A stretch of 12,121 nucleotides of DNA from an uncultured Lachnospiraceae bacterium (GCA_905236585.1 CAJOQZ010000093.1:1-12121), one strand, 5' to 3'. Positions 1 to 8,040 are shown, counted from the stretch's first letter. The notes: generated by a model not told the origin, from the letters alone. Numbers and translations are program-made.

Positions 1-2100
1 CCCGCCGGAATGATCTATCAGTTCTGCATGCAGCAGACCGCCAAATATCCGAACAGATCGTTGAATAACGTCGCCGACCGTTCCTTGAATCTGATCCACC
101 GGTTGGACCCGAAGAAAACGCTCGTCCTTGAACGGCGGCTTCCGGGCTATCGGAGCATTGACAAGGACAACGAATCCGGGATGCGCGACTGCATCCGTCA
201 TCTGATTGAAGATCACGGCTATCGAAAAATCGCATTCATCAGCGGCCCGGAATACTCCAATTCCGCCAAAATCCGTGAAGGCGTCTACTTTGACGAGATG
301 CGCTCCCATGGACTTGAGGCACCCGAACGGCTTTTTACCAGAGGCGTATACAACGGCAAGTGCGACGACGTTGTAGAGCGTCTTCTTGACGCAAACGACG
401 ATATCGAGGCAATCGCCTGCGCCTGTGACGAGATCGCCCTTGCGGTCTACCGCGTTTTTGCCAAGCGGGGACTTCGGGCGGGACGGGACATCGCGGTTAC
501 CGGGTACGACGACATCGCTGAATCGATTCACGCCGCGCCCGCGCTTTCCACCGTACACGCAACCGGCTACGACTTAGGCTATATGGCGGGCTACGAGGCG
601 GTACGGCTTATAGAAGGACTCCCGCAGGAAAACGACATCCTGCGCAGCACGTTCATCAACCGCGGCTCCTGCGGCGAGAACTCCTTAAGCGCGGAAGAGT
701 TTTTCGTAAAATGGCTTAGCGAAAGCCCCATCAACATGGACGCCATCATCCGTGAATTTGTCCAAACCTCCTATTCCGCGGCGGAAGGTTCCATTTCCAA
801 ACTGTTTTATGACAATATGACAAAATTCTGCAATGCCGCAAGGGATGCCTATGCAAAGCATAACGCGTCTCCTTCCGAACCGGTGCATTTGGTTTCCAAC
901 CAGATGATCGCCGACCTTTTGGGGAACAAGCAGACCCAGCCGTATTTTTCACTGCCGGGATTTCAGACCACCATCGACAACTTTATTCACGCCCTGCGCA
1001 CGGTTGCGAAGAAGGACTCGCAGGCGTGGGTCAGCGATCAGGCGGCGCACGCGCATTTGCAGATTACGAAGATATTCTATAACCAGCACGCTTTCGACAT
1101 CGGCAAACTTGCCGAAATGGAGATGGACACCATCCAGATCGTCGACGACGCCCTTTCCGAAGATGAGCGGCGGAAGACGTTTGAGCGCATCCTCAGCGAC
1201 ATAAAGGAACTCGGCGTGCCTTACGCACGGATATGTATCTTTGAGAACGCCATCACGTACGCCGGAAAAGAGCGCATCATCATGCCCGACAGGGTTCTTC
1301 CCAAGGGATTTCTTTCCGAGCGCGGCATTGATACCTCCTCCCCGGAAAAAAGCATTCCCATTTCCGAGATCGTCCGGCATACCGACGGCGACGATACGCT
1401 CCCCGACGTGATTACCGTCTCCTCTTTGATTGCAGCCGGCGAAGTCAGCGGCTTTGTGGTTCTCGACGGAGATTCCTTGGACTTTGAACAGCAGCTTGCC
1501 ATCATTCTTTTAATCAGTTACGCGATCAAGCATCTGCAGATGATCGATTACCAGCAGTCCATGGTCGCCCTGTTAAAAGAAAACAACGTCCTCCTTACCA
1601 ATCAGGCGCAGATGGACGAACTGACCGGGCTTTATAACCGCCGCGGCTTTCTGCTTACCACCGGAATCCGCATCAAAAACAACCTCGAAAAGACCGCCGC
1701 TGTCTTCTATCTCGACCTTGACGGCTTAAAGGCGATCAACGACACGCACGGTCATGAGGTCGGCGACGAAGCCATCAAAAACACCGCCGAGATCCTGTCC
1801 TCCTGCTTCAGAGGCTCCGACCTTTTAGCAAGGCAGGGCGGCGATGAGTTTGTCGCGTTTTCCATTCTAAGCGACACACAAGATGCTCCAAAGATCGCAA
1901 AACGCGTTGAGGAGCACATGGACGCGTTCAACGCCTCGCACGACCTTGTATATACCCTTTCCATTTCCATCGGCTACAAGACTTTCGTCATCGACGGGGA
2001 TACGGAGAACAATCTCGACCTTCTGATGAATGAAGCGGACGAGATGCTCTACCATGTGAAGCGGAATAAAAAGGGAAGCCGGAGATTCGGCGGAGATTAA
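1..2100 (+). CDS. LacI-type sensor / GGDEF diguanylate cyclase, 5' partial
   Basis: Predicted cytosolic enzyme making cyclic di-GMP from two GTP, with a sugar-repressor-like sensor. The frame is open to the window edge, and the first visible Met (position 10) falls inside the periplasmic-binding-protein-like fold and has no ribosome site, so the true start lies upstream. Counting from that Met, residues 1-225 match the C-terminal part of a LacI/GalR ligand-binding domain (GYRSIDKDNESG, then HLIEDHGYRKIAFISG, then VTGYDDI). Residues 226-530 are a linker of unrecognised type. Residues 530-690 are a GGDEF domain with DELTGLYNRRGF from 536, the active-site GGDEF at 610-614 and an RxxD inhibitory site (RGSD, 601-604) exactly five residues before it. 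Catalysis and product inhibition therefore look intact. No DNA-binding helix-turn-helix or membrane segment is visible. The ligand is unknown. It precedes the transporter fusion gene by 87 bp without a visible terminator. Confidence 0.9.
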   Translation, partial: PAGMIYQFCMQQTAKYPNRSLNNVADRSLNLIHRLDPKKTLVLERRLPGYRSIDKDNESGMRDCIRHLIEDHGYRKIAFISGPEYSNSAKIREGVYFDEMRSHGLEAPERLFTRGVYNGKCDDVVERLLDANDDIEAIACACDEIALAVYRVFAKRGLRAGRDIAVTGYDDIAESIHAAPALSTVHATGYDLGYMAGYEAVRLIEGLPQENDILRSTFINRGSCGENSLSAEEFFVKWLSESPINMDAIIREFVQTSYSAAEGSISKLFYDNMTKFCNAARDAYAKHNASPSEPVHLVSNQMIADLLGNKQTQPYFSLPGFQTTIDNFIHALRTVAKKDSQAWVSDQAAHAHLQITKIFYNQHAFDIGKLAEMEMDTIQIVDDALSEDERRKTFERILSDIKELGVPYARICIFENAITYAGKERIIMPDRVLPKGFLSERGIDTSSPEKSIPISEIVRHTDGDDTLPDVITVSSLIAAGEVSGFVVLDGDSLDFEQQLAIILLISYAIKHLQMIDYQQSMVALLKENNVLLTNQAQMDELTGLYNRRGFLLTTGIRIKNNLEKTAAVFYLDLDGLKAINDTHGHEVGDEAIKNTAEILSSCFRGSDLLARQGGDEFVAFSILSDTQDAPKIAKRVEEHMDAFNASHDLVYTLSISIGYKTFVIDGDTENNLDLLMNEADEMLYHVKRNKKGSRRFGGD

Positions 2101-2187
2101 CTTTTTGCGGGTGAAGGATAACAAAAAATCAGCATATGGGAAAAACCTGACTTTGGCAAAAACAGGCGGCAAAGAGAGGAATATAGG

Positions 2188-4860
2188 ATGAAAAGCATAG
2201 GCAGCGGAACCTCAAATGAACTATTGAGCAAATTGTTTTTTCACATGCTTCCCGTGCAGATACTGATATTTGCCATGGGTTCCATCAACACTATCGTCGA
2301 CGGAGCGATGGCGGGACGGTTTATCGATCCATCCACGGTAGGCGTGATCGGACTGTTTTTCTCCATGTGCCAAATCATTCAGGCGACCGGCTCGGTACTC
2401 CTTGGCGGTACCTCCGTACTCTGCGGCAGATATATGGGAAAGGGCGACCTTGAGAAAACGGAAGGAATCTTCGCCTTAAACCTGACGGTGACCTGTGCCG
2501 TTGCTCTGATCCTTACCGCCGCCTGTCTCGGTGCGCCGGCATTGATCGCAGATATCCTTGGCGCGAGCGAAGAACTTAAGCCGAGCCTTGTCACCTATAT
2601 CATCGGATATTCCTTCGGAATCCTGCCAATGATGCTTGCGCAGCAGATCGCCTCATTTCTGCAGTTGGAGAGGCAGGACAAAAGGGGCTATATCGGCATC
2701 GCGGGAATGATCATAACCAATGTCGCAATGGACGTCCTTATGGTCGGCGTGTTAAGGATGGGCGTCTGGGGGCTTGCGCTCGCAACCTCCTTAAGCAACC
2801 TTGTCTATTTTCTGATCCTTGTGCCTTACTATTTTACCGGGAAGGCGCGGCTGCATTATCATATCAAAAAGACCCTGTGGGGTGATCTGGGAAGACTGAT
2901 CCTGATCGGCATTCCCGGAGCGCTTCTTTTGTTCTGCCTGTCCGTAAGAGGCATGGTGATCAATCGTCTCCTTCTGGTCTATTCCGGCAACGACGGCTTG
3001 TCAGCCATGTCCTCCTACAGCATGATCAACGGCATTTTGCTTGCTTACTGTCTGGGGAACGGCGCCATCGTCCGCACGCTTGTCAGTATATTTGTAGGCG
3101 AGGAAGACAAGAAGTCCATAAAAGACATTATGAAAATTGCCATGACCAGGGGGCTGTTTCTTTCCGTGATACTGGCGATCGTGATCCTTTTGATCTCGCC
3201 GATGCTTACAAGCATATTTTTTACCGATCCCACATCCAATGTTTATCGCCTTACGAAACTGCTCTTCATGATCTTCGGCTTCTGCATACCGCTGATTTTT
3301 ATCTGCCAGATATTTACAAATTATCTTCAGGCAGCGGGGCATTTCCTTTTTGTAAACATTCAGTCGATTTTTGACGGTTTTTTCTCCATGGTCATTCCGT
3401 CGGTCATATTAGCGCCGGTCCTCGGCGCTGTTGGCGTATGGATTGCAAACCCCATCGGAATCGTTTTGACGATATTGACGGTTCCTCTTTACAATGTCAT
3501 ATACTGGAAGCGGCTGCCGCGGAATTTTGACGAGGCTTTGTTCTTAAAGCCCGGCTTTGGCGCTGCGCCGGAGGATGCCTTGGATATTCCGATACGGGAT
3601 ATCAATGATGTGGCGGATTCTTCGGAGGTCGTTCAGAAATTCTGCGAAGAGCACGGGCTGGGGAAAAAGGCAGCGATGTATTCCGCGCTCTGCCTGGAGG
3701 AAATGGCAGGGAACGTTGTCGACCACGGCTTTACGGCTGACGGAAAAAATCACGCCTTAAATATCAAAACCGTCTACAAGCAGGGCGATATCCTTTTACG
3801 GATCAAGGACGACTGCGCACCGTTTGATCCCGTGGAAATGGCGGACATGATCACCGACAGCGAAGAGTCCGGCAACATCGGCATCCGGATGGTTCAGAAG
3901 ATCGCCTCGGATATTTCATACCAGAATCTTTTGGGGCTCAACGTCCTTAACATTACGGTGCGTGAAGAAAACCTCGCGGAAGTCGAGTCAACGGATTTTC
4001 TCCTTGAAAAAACGCTTCTTAGGCTGGATAAGGGACTCCACCAGAGATTTAAGGACGTTGCCTTCGTTTCCCAGAATGTACTGGCGAAATACAGGGCTCT
4101 TTTCCCGGAATATACCGATCATTCGGAACTCCACAGCCTGACGGTGATCGATTCCTGCAACCGTTTGATCGGGGAAAAGCAGATAAAGAAACTGAATGCC
4201 GATGAGATCTATATTCTTCTGGTTGCCTGCTATCTGCATGACGTCGGCATGGGGATCAGCGAAAAGGACTGCGAGGAATTTAGCCGCGCACTTGGCGCTA
4301 AGGCATATTTTAAGGAGCACCCGAATGATACCCATGCGGATTTTGTCCGTACCTATCATCACGAATTCAGTGCGCTTTATATCGAAAAATATGCCGAGTT
4401 GTATGATATCCCCACGCCGGAGCATGCCTATTGCGTCCGGCAGGTATCGAGAGGTCATCGGAAGACCGACCTCTTTGACGAAACGGAGTACCCGGCGGAT
4501 TACAGGCTGCCGAACGGCAATACCGTATGTCTGCCCTACCTTGCGGCATTGATCCGCATTGCGGACGAGATTGACTGCGTTGCAAGCCGCAATCCCATGA
4601 TCCTGTATGATATCAATCTCCTGACGGATGATAAGCAAATCGAAGAGAATAAGCGGCTGTACGCGGTAAGGTCCATGCGAATGACGGAGGACGCCTTCCT
4701 CCTTCTTGCCGAGGAGAATGACCCCCAGATCATTGCGGATCTGGAAAACATGACCGCCGCCATGCAGGAGAAACCGGATTACTGCCGTAAGGTGGTCAAC
4801 GAAAGAACAGACTTTAGGCTGACGCAAAAGAGGATTCTGCTCAATGTGGTTCGGAGGTAG
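2188..4860 (+). CDS. MATE-family transporter fused to RsbW-like ATPase and HD-like domain
   Basis: An 890-residue three-part protein. Residues 1-445 are a full MATE/MatE transporter with about twelve hydrophobic helices (early motif around DGAMAGRFI, residues 38-46). This class usually exports cationic compounds by Na+ or H+ antiport. Residues 465-592 are a GHKL ATPase of the RsbW/SpoIIAB anti-sigma kinase type: N-box LEEMAGNVVDHGF (503-515), a G1-like DDCAPFDP (541-548) with Cys where Gly is usual, and G2 GNIGIRMV (562-569). Residues 610-885 look like a divergent HD phosphohydrolase-type domain: H645 and H649, HD at 684-685, HH at 724-725, GH at 756-757 and D793 in RIADEID. There is no HD-GYP signature. 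Start: AGAGGA lies 7 bases before the ATG. The MATE and ATPase calls are firm. The HD call rests on motifs, and what the domains do together is unknown. Confidence 0.88.
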   Translation: MKSIGSGTSNELLSKLFFHMLPVQILIFAMGSINTIVDGAMAGRFIDPSTVGVIGLFFSMCQIIQATGSVLLGGTSVLCGRYMGKGDLEKTEGIFALNLTVTCAVALILTAACLGAPALIADILGASEELKPSLVTYIIGYSFGILPMMLAQQIASFLQLERQDKRGYIGIAGMIITNVAMDVLMVGVLRMGVWGLALATSLSNLVYFLILVPYYFTGKARLHYHIKKTLWGDLGRLILIGIPGALLLFCLSVRGMVINRLLLVYSGNDGLSAMSSYSMINGILLAYCLGNGAIVRTLVSIFVGEEDKKSIKDIMKIAMTRGLFLSVILAIVILLISPMLTSIFFTDPTSNVYRLTKLLFMIFGFCIPLIFICQIFTNYLQAAGHFLFVNIQSIFDGFFSMVIPSVILAPVLGAVGVWIANPIGIVLTILTVPLYNVIYWKRLPRNFDEALFLKPGFGAAPEDALDIPIRDINDVADSSEVVQKFCEEHGLGKKAAMYSALCLEEMAGNVVDHGFTADGKNHALNIKTVYKQGDILLRIKDDCAPFDPVEMADMITDSEESGNIGIRMVQKIASDISYQNLLGLNVLNITVREENLAEVESTDFLLEKTLLRLDKGLHQRFKDVAFVSQNVLAKYRALFPEYTDHSELHSLTVIDSCNRLIGEKQIKKLNADEIYILLVACYLHDVGMGISEKDCEEFSRALGAKAYFKEHPNDTHADFVRTYHHEFSALYIEKYAELYDIPTPEHAYCVRQVSRGHRKTDLFDETEYPADYRLPNGNTVCLPYLAALIRIADEIDCVASRNPMILYDINLLTDDKQIEENKRLYAVRSMRMTEDAFLLLAEENDPQIIADLENMTAAMQEKPDYCRKVVNERTDFRLTQKRILLNVVRR

Positions 4861-4888
4861 GGAGTTCGTATTACGTTTATTATACAAG

Positions 4889-4923
4889 AAAGCCCCCGAT
4901 ATGGTAGTATCAAGGGCTTTTTT
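4889..4923 (+). terminator. Rho-independent terminator of the plus-strand operon
   Basis: AAAGCCC (4889-4895) pairs with GGGCTTT (4914-4920). An inner GATA/TATC helix closes a six-base loop, with a 2x2 mismatch between the two helices. The 3' arm runs into a stretch of six T (4918-4923). It begins 28 bp after the stop codon of the MATE fusion gene. Confidence 0.9.
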
Positions 4924-4929
4924 AGGTTA

Positions 4930-5187
4930 GTTGTCGCTGCTGCCGCTGAACGGATGGTCTCCGCTCCGCGTCTCCGTTTCACTTCGGTCGTCGCAAAACC
5001 GACATCCACTGGATGTCGTGCGACGGTCGGCACTAAACACGCGGTCTCGCCTTCCGGCTCGGTCGGCGCTGCTGCTTCGCAGCGTCGTCCACCGGACGAC
5101 CGCAGTCTCCGCTTTGCTCCGGTCGGCGCTAAACGCACGTCCACTGGACGTGCAGCGCCCTTCATTACGAGTGGGGCACTTGTAATG
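4930..5187. repeat. GC-rich palindromic repeat region with a tRNA-Thr fragment
   Basis: Stretch without a convincing gene between convergent transcripts. Three imperfect hairpins share the core TCC-ACY-GGA: CGACATCC/GGATGTCG (5000-5018), GTCGTCC/GGACGAC (5084-5100) and GCACGTCC/GGACGTGC (5135-5153). The third is extended by GGCGCT/AGCGCC (5125-5130 with 5154-5159). A further hairpin is GCTGC/GCAGC (5071-5083). On the minus strand each unit carries a related GTTTAGCGCCGACCG-like and GGAGAC-like segment, so this is a degenerate tandem array with a period of roughly 60-75 bp. At the end, 5158-5173 repeats 16 bases of the nearby tRNA-Thr and forms its own stem (CATTAC...GTAATG, 5163-5187). Open frames exist on both strands, as expected of GC-rich repeats. 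They are not called as genes. Confidence 0.65.
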
Positions 5188-5220
5188 GACTGAGGTCGCC
5201 GTAAAAAGATGGGAAAAATA

Positions 5221-5264
5221 AAATAAATAATAGCCACACCTGTCGGCGTGACTATTATTTATTT
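5221..5264 (-). terminator. Hairpin terminator after tRNA-Thr
   Basis: A perfect 13-bp stem (AAATAAATAATAG at 5221-5233 with CTATTATTTATTT at 5252-5264) continues through a mismatch into CAC/GTG. It begins 2 bases beyond the 3' end of the tRNA. Read on the minus strand, the stem is followed by a T-rich stretch (TTTATTTTTCCC), fitting intrinsic termination of the tRNA transcript. Confidence 0.8.
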
Positions 5265-5265
5265 C

Positions 5266-5338
5266 AGCTTCGCATCCGACTTGAACGGACGACCCCTTCA
5301 TTACGAGTGAAGTGCTCTACCAACTGAGCTAGCGAAGC
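5266..5338 (-). tRNA. tRNA-Thr(CGT)
   Basis: A complete 73-base cloverleaf on the minus strand. Acceptor GCTTCGC/GCGAAGC, D stem GCTC/GAGC, anticodon stem CTTCA/TGAAG around loop CTCGTAA (anticodon CGT, reading ACG), and T arm with TTCAAGT. The discriminator is T and CCA is not encoded. A promoter lies upstream and a strong hairpin follows, so it appears to be a single-gene transcript. Confidence 0.96.
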
Positions 5339-5367
5339 ATTTCGCGCTAAAAATCAAGCACTTATAT

Positions 5368-5396
5368 AAAATACTAAATATGCATGAATTTGTCAA
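5368..5396 (-). promoter_or_regulatory. Sigma-A-type promoter of tRNA-Thr
   Basis: On the minus strand TTGACA (5396-5391) is followed after 17 bases by TATTTT (5373-5368). This places the transcript start about 20-25 bases before the tRNA 5' end. The surroundings are strongly AT-rich. A perfect -35 box with ideal spacing directly before a tRNA makes this convincing. Confidence 0.8.
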
Positions 5397-5423
5397 GAGA
5401 AAAATCATAACAAATCAAACAAA

Positions 5424-6269
5424 TCAAAGAATCTCCTGCGCGTTATTGTAAAAGATATCCCTCTTCTCCTCTTCTGAAATCGGCAGATTCTCGATAAACG
5501 CAATTTCCGTCGCGGCATCCGACCACGGACTGTCCGTCCCGAAGAGTATTCGCTTTGAACCGAAAATTGAAAGAAGTTTTAAGAACTCTTCCTTGTCCAG
5601 CATTTGCACAGGAAAATGCAGTTCGCCGACTTCTTTTCGCGGCGTCATTTTCCCGGTGGAAAAAGCCGTATCCAGATAACAGGAGGTATCCGCCAGATAC
5701 TCCGGCACCTCATCCCACTGCATCCAGCCGCCCATATGCGCCAGAACAAACGGAAACTCCCCTATCGTATCAATGACATGCCGCGCCCTTTTCGGCGAGC
5801 AGAGATCGACTCCCGGATAGCCGACGTCGTAGCCGGTATGCGTAACCACGGCAAGCCCGAGTTCCGCCGCACGGTCGATAACGTTAAGGTTTCTGATGTC
5901 ATCAAGCGCCACGCCCTGATAAACCGGGTGTAGTTTGATTCCCTTAAATCCCAAAGCCTTGATTCGAGCCAGTTCCTTCCTGTAACCCTCATAATCGGGA
6001 TGCATGCACCCGAACGAATACAAGCCGTCCACGGCCCGCTCCTCATTTAAGCGCGCAGAAGCGTCATTGACCTTTTCCACCTGCTTTGAAGTTGTCGCAA
6101 CCGGCAGAACCACCGAGCGTTCGATGCCCGCCTTTTTCATTTTTTCAATCAATCCGGCTTCCGTTCCGTCCGAAAAAGGCATCGTCCGCGACTTATGGCT
6201 CAGCCCTTCTATCGTGCGCTCCGCGATTTTTTCCGGAAACGTATGCGTATGAAAATCTATAATCCGCAT
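5424..6269 (-). CDS. Amidohydrolase (amidohydrolase_2-like) metal-dependent hydrolase
   Basis: A predicted cytosolic TIM-barrel hydrolase or decarboxylase of 281 residues. Metal ligands expected for the family are visible: DFHTH (H7, H9), KLHP (K112, H114), THTG (H144), HMGG (H178) and GTDSP (D246). The reaction and substrate cannot be read from the sequence. The wider family includes decarboxylases such as ACMSD as well as true hydrolases. Start choice: an in-frame ATG at 6275 touches the ribosome site AGAAGG with one base between, while the ATG at 6269 has 7 bases, so the latter is preferred. It follows the ABC ATPase gene by about 50 bp on the same strand with no terminator seen. It is therefore probably the last gene of the T-box-controlled transport operon, suggesting work on a tryptophan-related or imported compound (inference). 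Confidence 0.88.
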   Translation of the reverse strand: MRIIDFHTHTFPEKIAERTIEGLSHKSRTMPFSDGTEAGLIEKMKKAGIERSVVLPVATTSKQVEKVNDASARLNEERAVDGLYSFGCMHPDYEGYRKELARIKALGFKGIKLHPVYQGVALDDIRNLNVIDRAAELGLAVVTHTGYDVGYPGVDLCSPKRARHVIDTIGEFPFVLAHMGGWMQWDEVPEYLADTSCYLDTAFSTGKMTPRKEVGELHFPVQMLDKEEFLKLLSIFGSKRILFGTDSPWSDAATEIAFIENLPISEEEKRDIFYNNAQEIL

Positions 6270-6275
6270 GTTCAT

Positions 6276-6283
6276 CCCTTCTT
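6276..6283 (-). promoter_or_regulatory. Ribosome binding site deciding the amidohydrolase start
   Basis: AAGAAGGG on the minus strand abuts the first ATG (6275-6273) and sits at normal distance from the second (6269-6267). The second ATG also begins directly with the conserved MRIIDFHTH segment. Confidence 0.6.
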
Positions 6284-6319
6284 ACCTGACGATGGCGAAA
6301 AAATAAAAATCCGCCGTTC

Positions 6320-7105
6320 CTATCCCAGCAAAATCCGATCCGTATCCAGTTCCTTTCCGACCGCTTCTTTGAACAAAACCAAAAGATCGGAAACCTCAAG
6401 TCCGTCCCGTTTTTCGCCGGATATATCATAAATGATCCGCCCCTGATCCATCATCAGCGTCCGGTTGCCCAAATCCAGCGCGGACTGCATATTGTGCGTA
6501 ATCATCAGGCATGTAAGCCCATTTTCCTCCACAATCTCCCGGGTTATGTCCAGCACTTTTTCCGCCGTCGCCGGGTCAAGCGCCGCCGTATGCTCATCCA
6601 AAAGAAGCAGTTTCGGTGGGCAGAATGTCGCCATCATCAGCGTCAGCGCCTGCCGTTGCCCGCCCGAAAGCAGACCGACCGGCTGATGCATCCGATCCTC
6701 CAATCCCATGTCCAAGCGGCTTAGGCGTTCACGGAAGGTCTTTTTCTCCGCCGCCGACACCCTTGACAACCATCCGCCGCTCATTGCCGCAAGCGCCAGA
6801 TTCTCCTCTATCGTCATTCCCGGCGCGCTGCCGCGCATCGGATCTTGAAATAGCCGCCCGATCTTTTTCGCCCGCTTATGCTCGGACTGCAGCGTAATAT
6901 CCTCTCCGTCCAAAACGATGCTCCCGCCGTCCGTCAAAAAAGAACCCGCGATCGCCGCAAAAAGCGTCGACTTTCCGGCGCCGTTTGCACCGATGATCGA
7001 GATAAAATCGCCTTTTTTCACATCTAAAGACAGATCCCTCAGTGCCTCTTTTTCACTCGCCGTCCCCGGGTCAAACGTCTTTTTAATATGCGAAACATGC
7101 AGCAT
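6320..7105 (-). CDS. ABC transporter ATP-binding protein (TrpZ-like)
   Basis: Cytosolic ATPase subunit of 261 residues that would power the importer encoded just upstream. All nucleotide-binding motifs are present: Walker A GANGAGKST (39-47), Q-loop Q87, signature LSGGQ (146-150), Walker B LLLLDE (166-171) and switch histidine H204 in ITHN. Its start overlaps the permease stop by one base (TGATG), and GGAGG lies 7 bases before the ATG, so translation of the two is probably coupled. The likely partners are the permease at 7105-8040 and the lipoprotein at 8129-9229. Tryptophan as substrate is inferred from the Trp-type T-box leader and from the known TrpXYZ arrangement, not from this protein alone. 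Confidence 0.93.
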   Translation of the reverse strand: MLHVSHIKKTFDPGTASEKEALRDLSLDVKKGDFISIIGANGAGKSTLFAAIAGSFLTDGGSIVLDGEDITLQSEHKRAKKIGRLFQDPMRGSAPGMTIEENLALAAMSGGWLSRVSAAEKKTFRERLSRLDMGLEDRMHQPVGLLSGGQRQALTLMMATFCPPKLLLLDEHTAALDPATAEKVLDITREIVEENGLTCLMITHNMQSALDLGNRTLMMDQGRIIYDISGEKRDGLEVSDLLVLFKEAVGKELDTDRILLG

Positions 7106-8040
7106 CAGACCACCTCCGTTCCGTCGGAAGTATTGGATTTATGGAGCATCCGCCGTTTCCATTCCGGCATCTGACCCTTGAGGTAGGGACCGGCGATTGC
7201 AAGAACGACAATTACAGATGACACAAGTTTCAACATGAACGCCGGCATCTGAAAACGCAGCGCAATCGTATAGACCAGCCGGAAAATAAATGCCCCTAGA
7301 ACGGCGCCGCAGGCACGAAGCGGAATATTCCCCCGTCCGGCGAATGCATTGCCGATCAGCAGAGACGCCAGCGCGATCGTCACCATACCCGAACCGATGT
7401 CGATATTGACGCTTTTCTGGGACTGCGCAAGGAGGCAGCCCGACAGCCCGGTAAATGCGTTCGCGACGCATAAACCCACAATCGTCGTAAAAACCGGATC
7501 AATCGAAGACGAACGCACCATATCCGGGTTGTTGCCGGTGGCGCGGATGGCAAGCCCGAGACGGGTCGATAAAAACACCGACAAAAACGCGATCACCAGC
7601 ACGACCGCAACCACCGCGACAATAAGTTTATACTGTTCCCGTAGCAGCGTTCCTGTTAAGGCATCCTTTAATTTTGTAAAAACCGTCTCTGTACGGTTCA
7701 AATTCAGCAACGATGCATTCCCCATTACCGCGATATTGATAGAATATAATCCTGTATTAACAACTATCCCGGCAAGCAGACTGTCAACACCCATCTTTGT
7801 CTGCAAGAGGGCAACGACGAACCCGGAAAGGACGCCCGCCCCCATCGCCGCCAGCAGCGACAGATATGGATGCCCCGCCAATGCAACCACCGCGCCGACG
7901 GCTGCCCCCAATGTGAAGCAGCCGTCGGTGGATAGGTCACATACATTTAGCATGCTGTAACTAAGGAACAGCGCCAGTACGGTCAGGGAACTGATCAGTC
8001 CCAGTTCCATCGCCGTCTGTGCAAGACTAAGAAATGTCAT
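7105..8040 (-). CDS. ABC transporter permease (BPD_transp_2 type, TrpY-like)
   Basis: Integral membrane subunit of 311 residues with about eight to nine hydrophobic segments, typical of branched-chain-type permeases. The cytoplasmic coupling loop RLGLAIRATGNNPDMVRSSSID (about 160-181) matches the conserved loop of this family. The basic C-terminus (PEWKRRMLHKS) is probably cytoplasmic. A single permease gene implies a homodimer in the membrane. AGGA lies 9-10 bases before the ATG. The gap to the upstream lipoprotein gene is 88 bp with no terminator visible. Family membership is clear. Substrate assignment (tryptophan or a related aromatic compound) depends on the shared leader. Confidence 0.92.
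   Translation of the reverse strand: MTFLSLAQTAMELGLISSLTVLALFLSYSMLNVCDLSTDGCFTLGAAVGAVVALAGHPYLSLLAAMGAGVLSGFVVALLQTKMGVDSLLAGIVVNTGLYSINIAVMGNASLLNLNRTETVFTKLKDALTGTLLREQYKLIVAVVAVVLVIAFLSVFLSTRLGLAIRATGNNPDMVRSSSIDPVFTTIVGLCVANAFTGLSGCLLAQSQKSVNIDIGSGMVTIALASLLIGNAFAGRGNIPLRACGAVLGAFIFRLVYTIALRFQMPAFMLKLVSSVIVVLAIAGPYLKGQMPEWKRRMLHKSNTSDGTEVV

Noticed and set aside
4009..4845. HD-GYP cyclic di-GMP phosphodiesterase reading of the C-terminal domain
   Set aside because: The HD pair and some histidines are present, but no GYP motif or its usual surroundings can be seen.
3988..4887. 299-codon open frame on the minus strand
   Set aside because: It lies entirely opposite the ATPase/HD part of the fusion gene, whose motifs are clear. 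No family features are visible in it and it crosses the terminator region.
4970..5160. Possible CRISPR array
   Set aside because: The repeats are palindromic, degenerate and irregularly spaced, with no unique spacers of constant length and no cas genes nearby.
4779..5301. Arg/Ser-rich or Ala/Arg-rich open frames on both strands over the palindrome region
   Set aside because: Several frames are open at once because of the GC-rich repeats. One runs into the tRNA-Thr gene and the others into terminators. Peptide repeats simply reflect the DNA repeats.
5424..6269. Naming the amidohydrolase as ACMSD (kynurenine pathway decarboxylase)
   Set aside because: The metal motifs are shared by the whole family, the protein is shorter than typical ACMSD, and no other kynurenine gene is present.
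7349..7960. 203-codon open frame on the plus strand
   Set aside because: It is antisense to the permease gene, with Thr/Ala/Pro-rich composition typical of a mirror frame and no motif.
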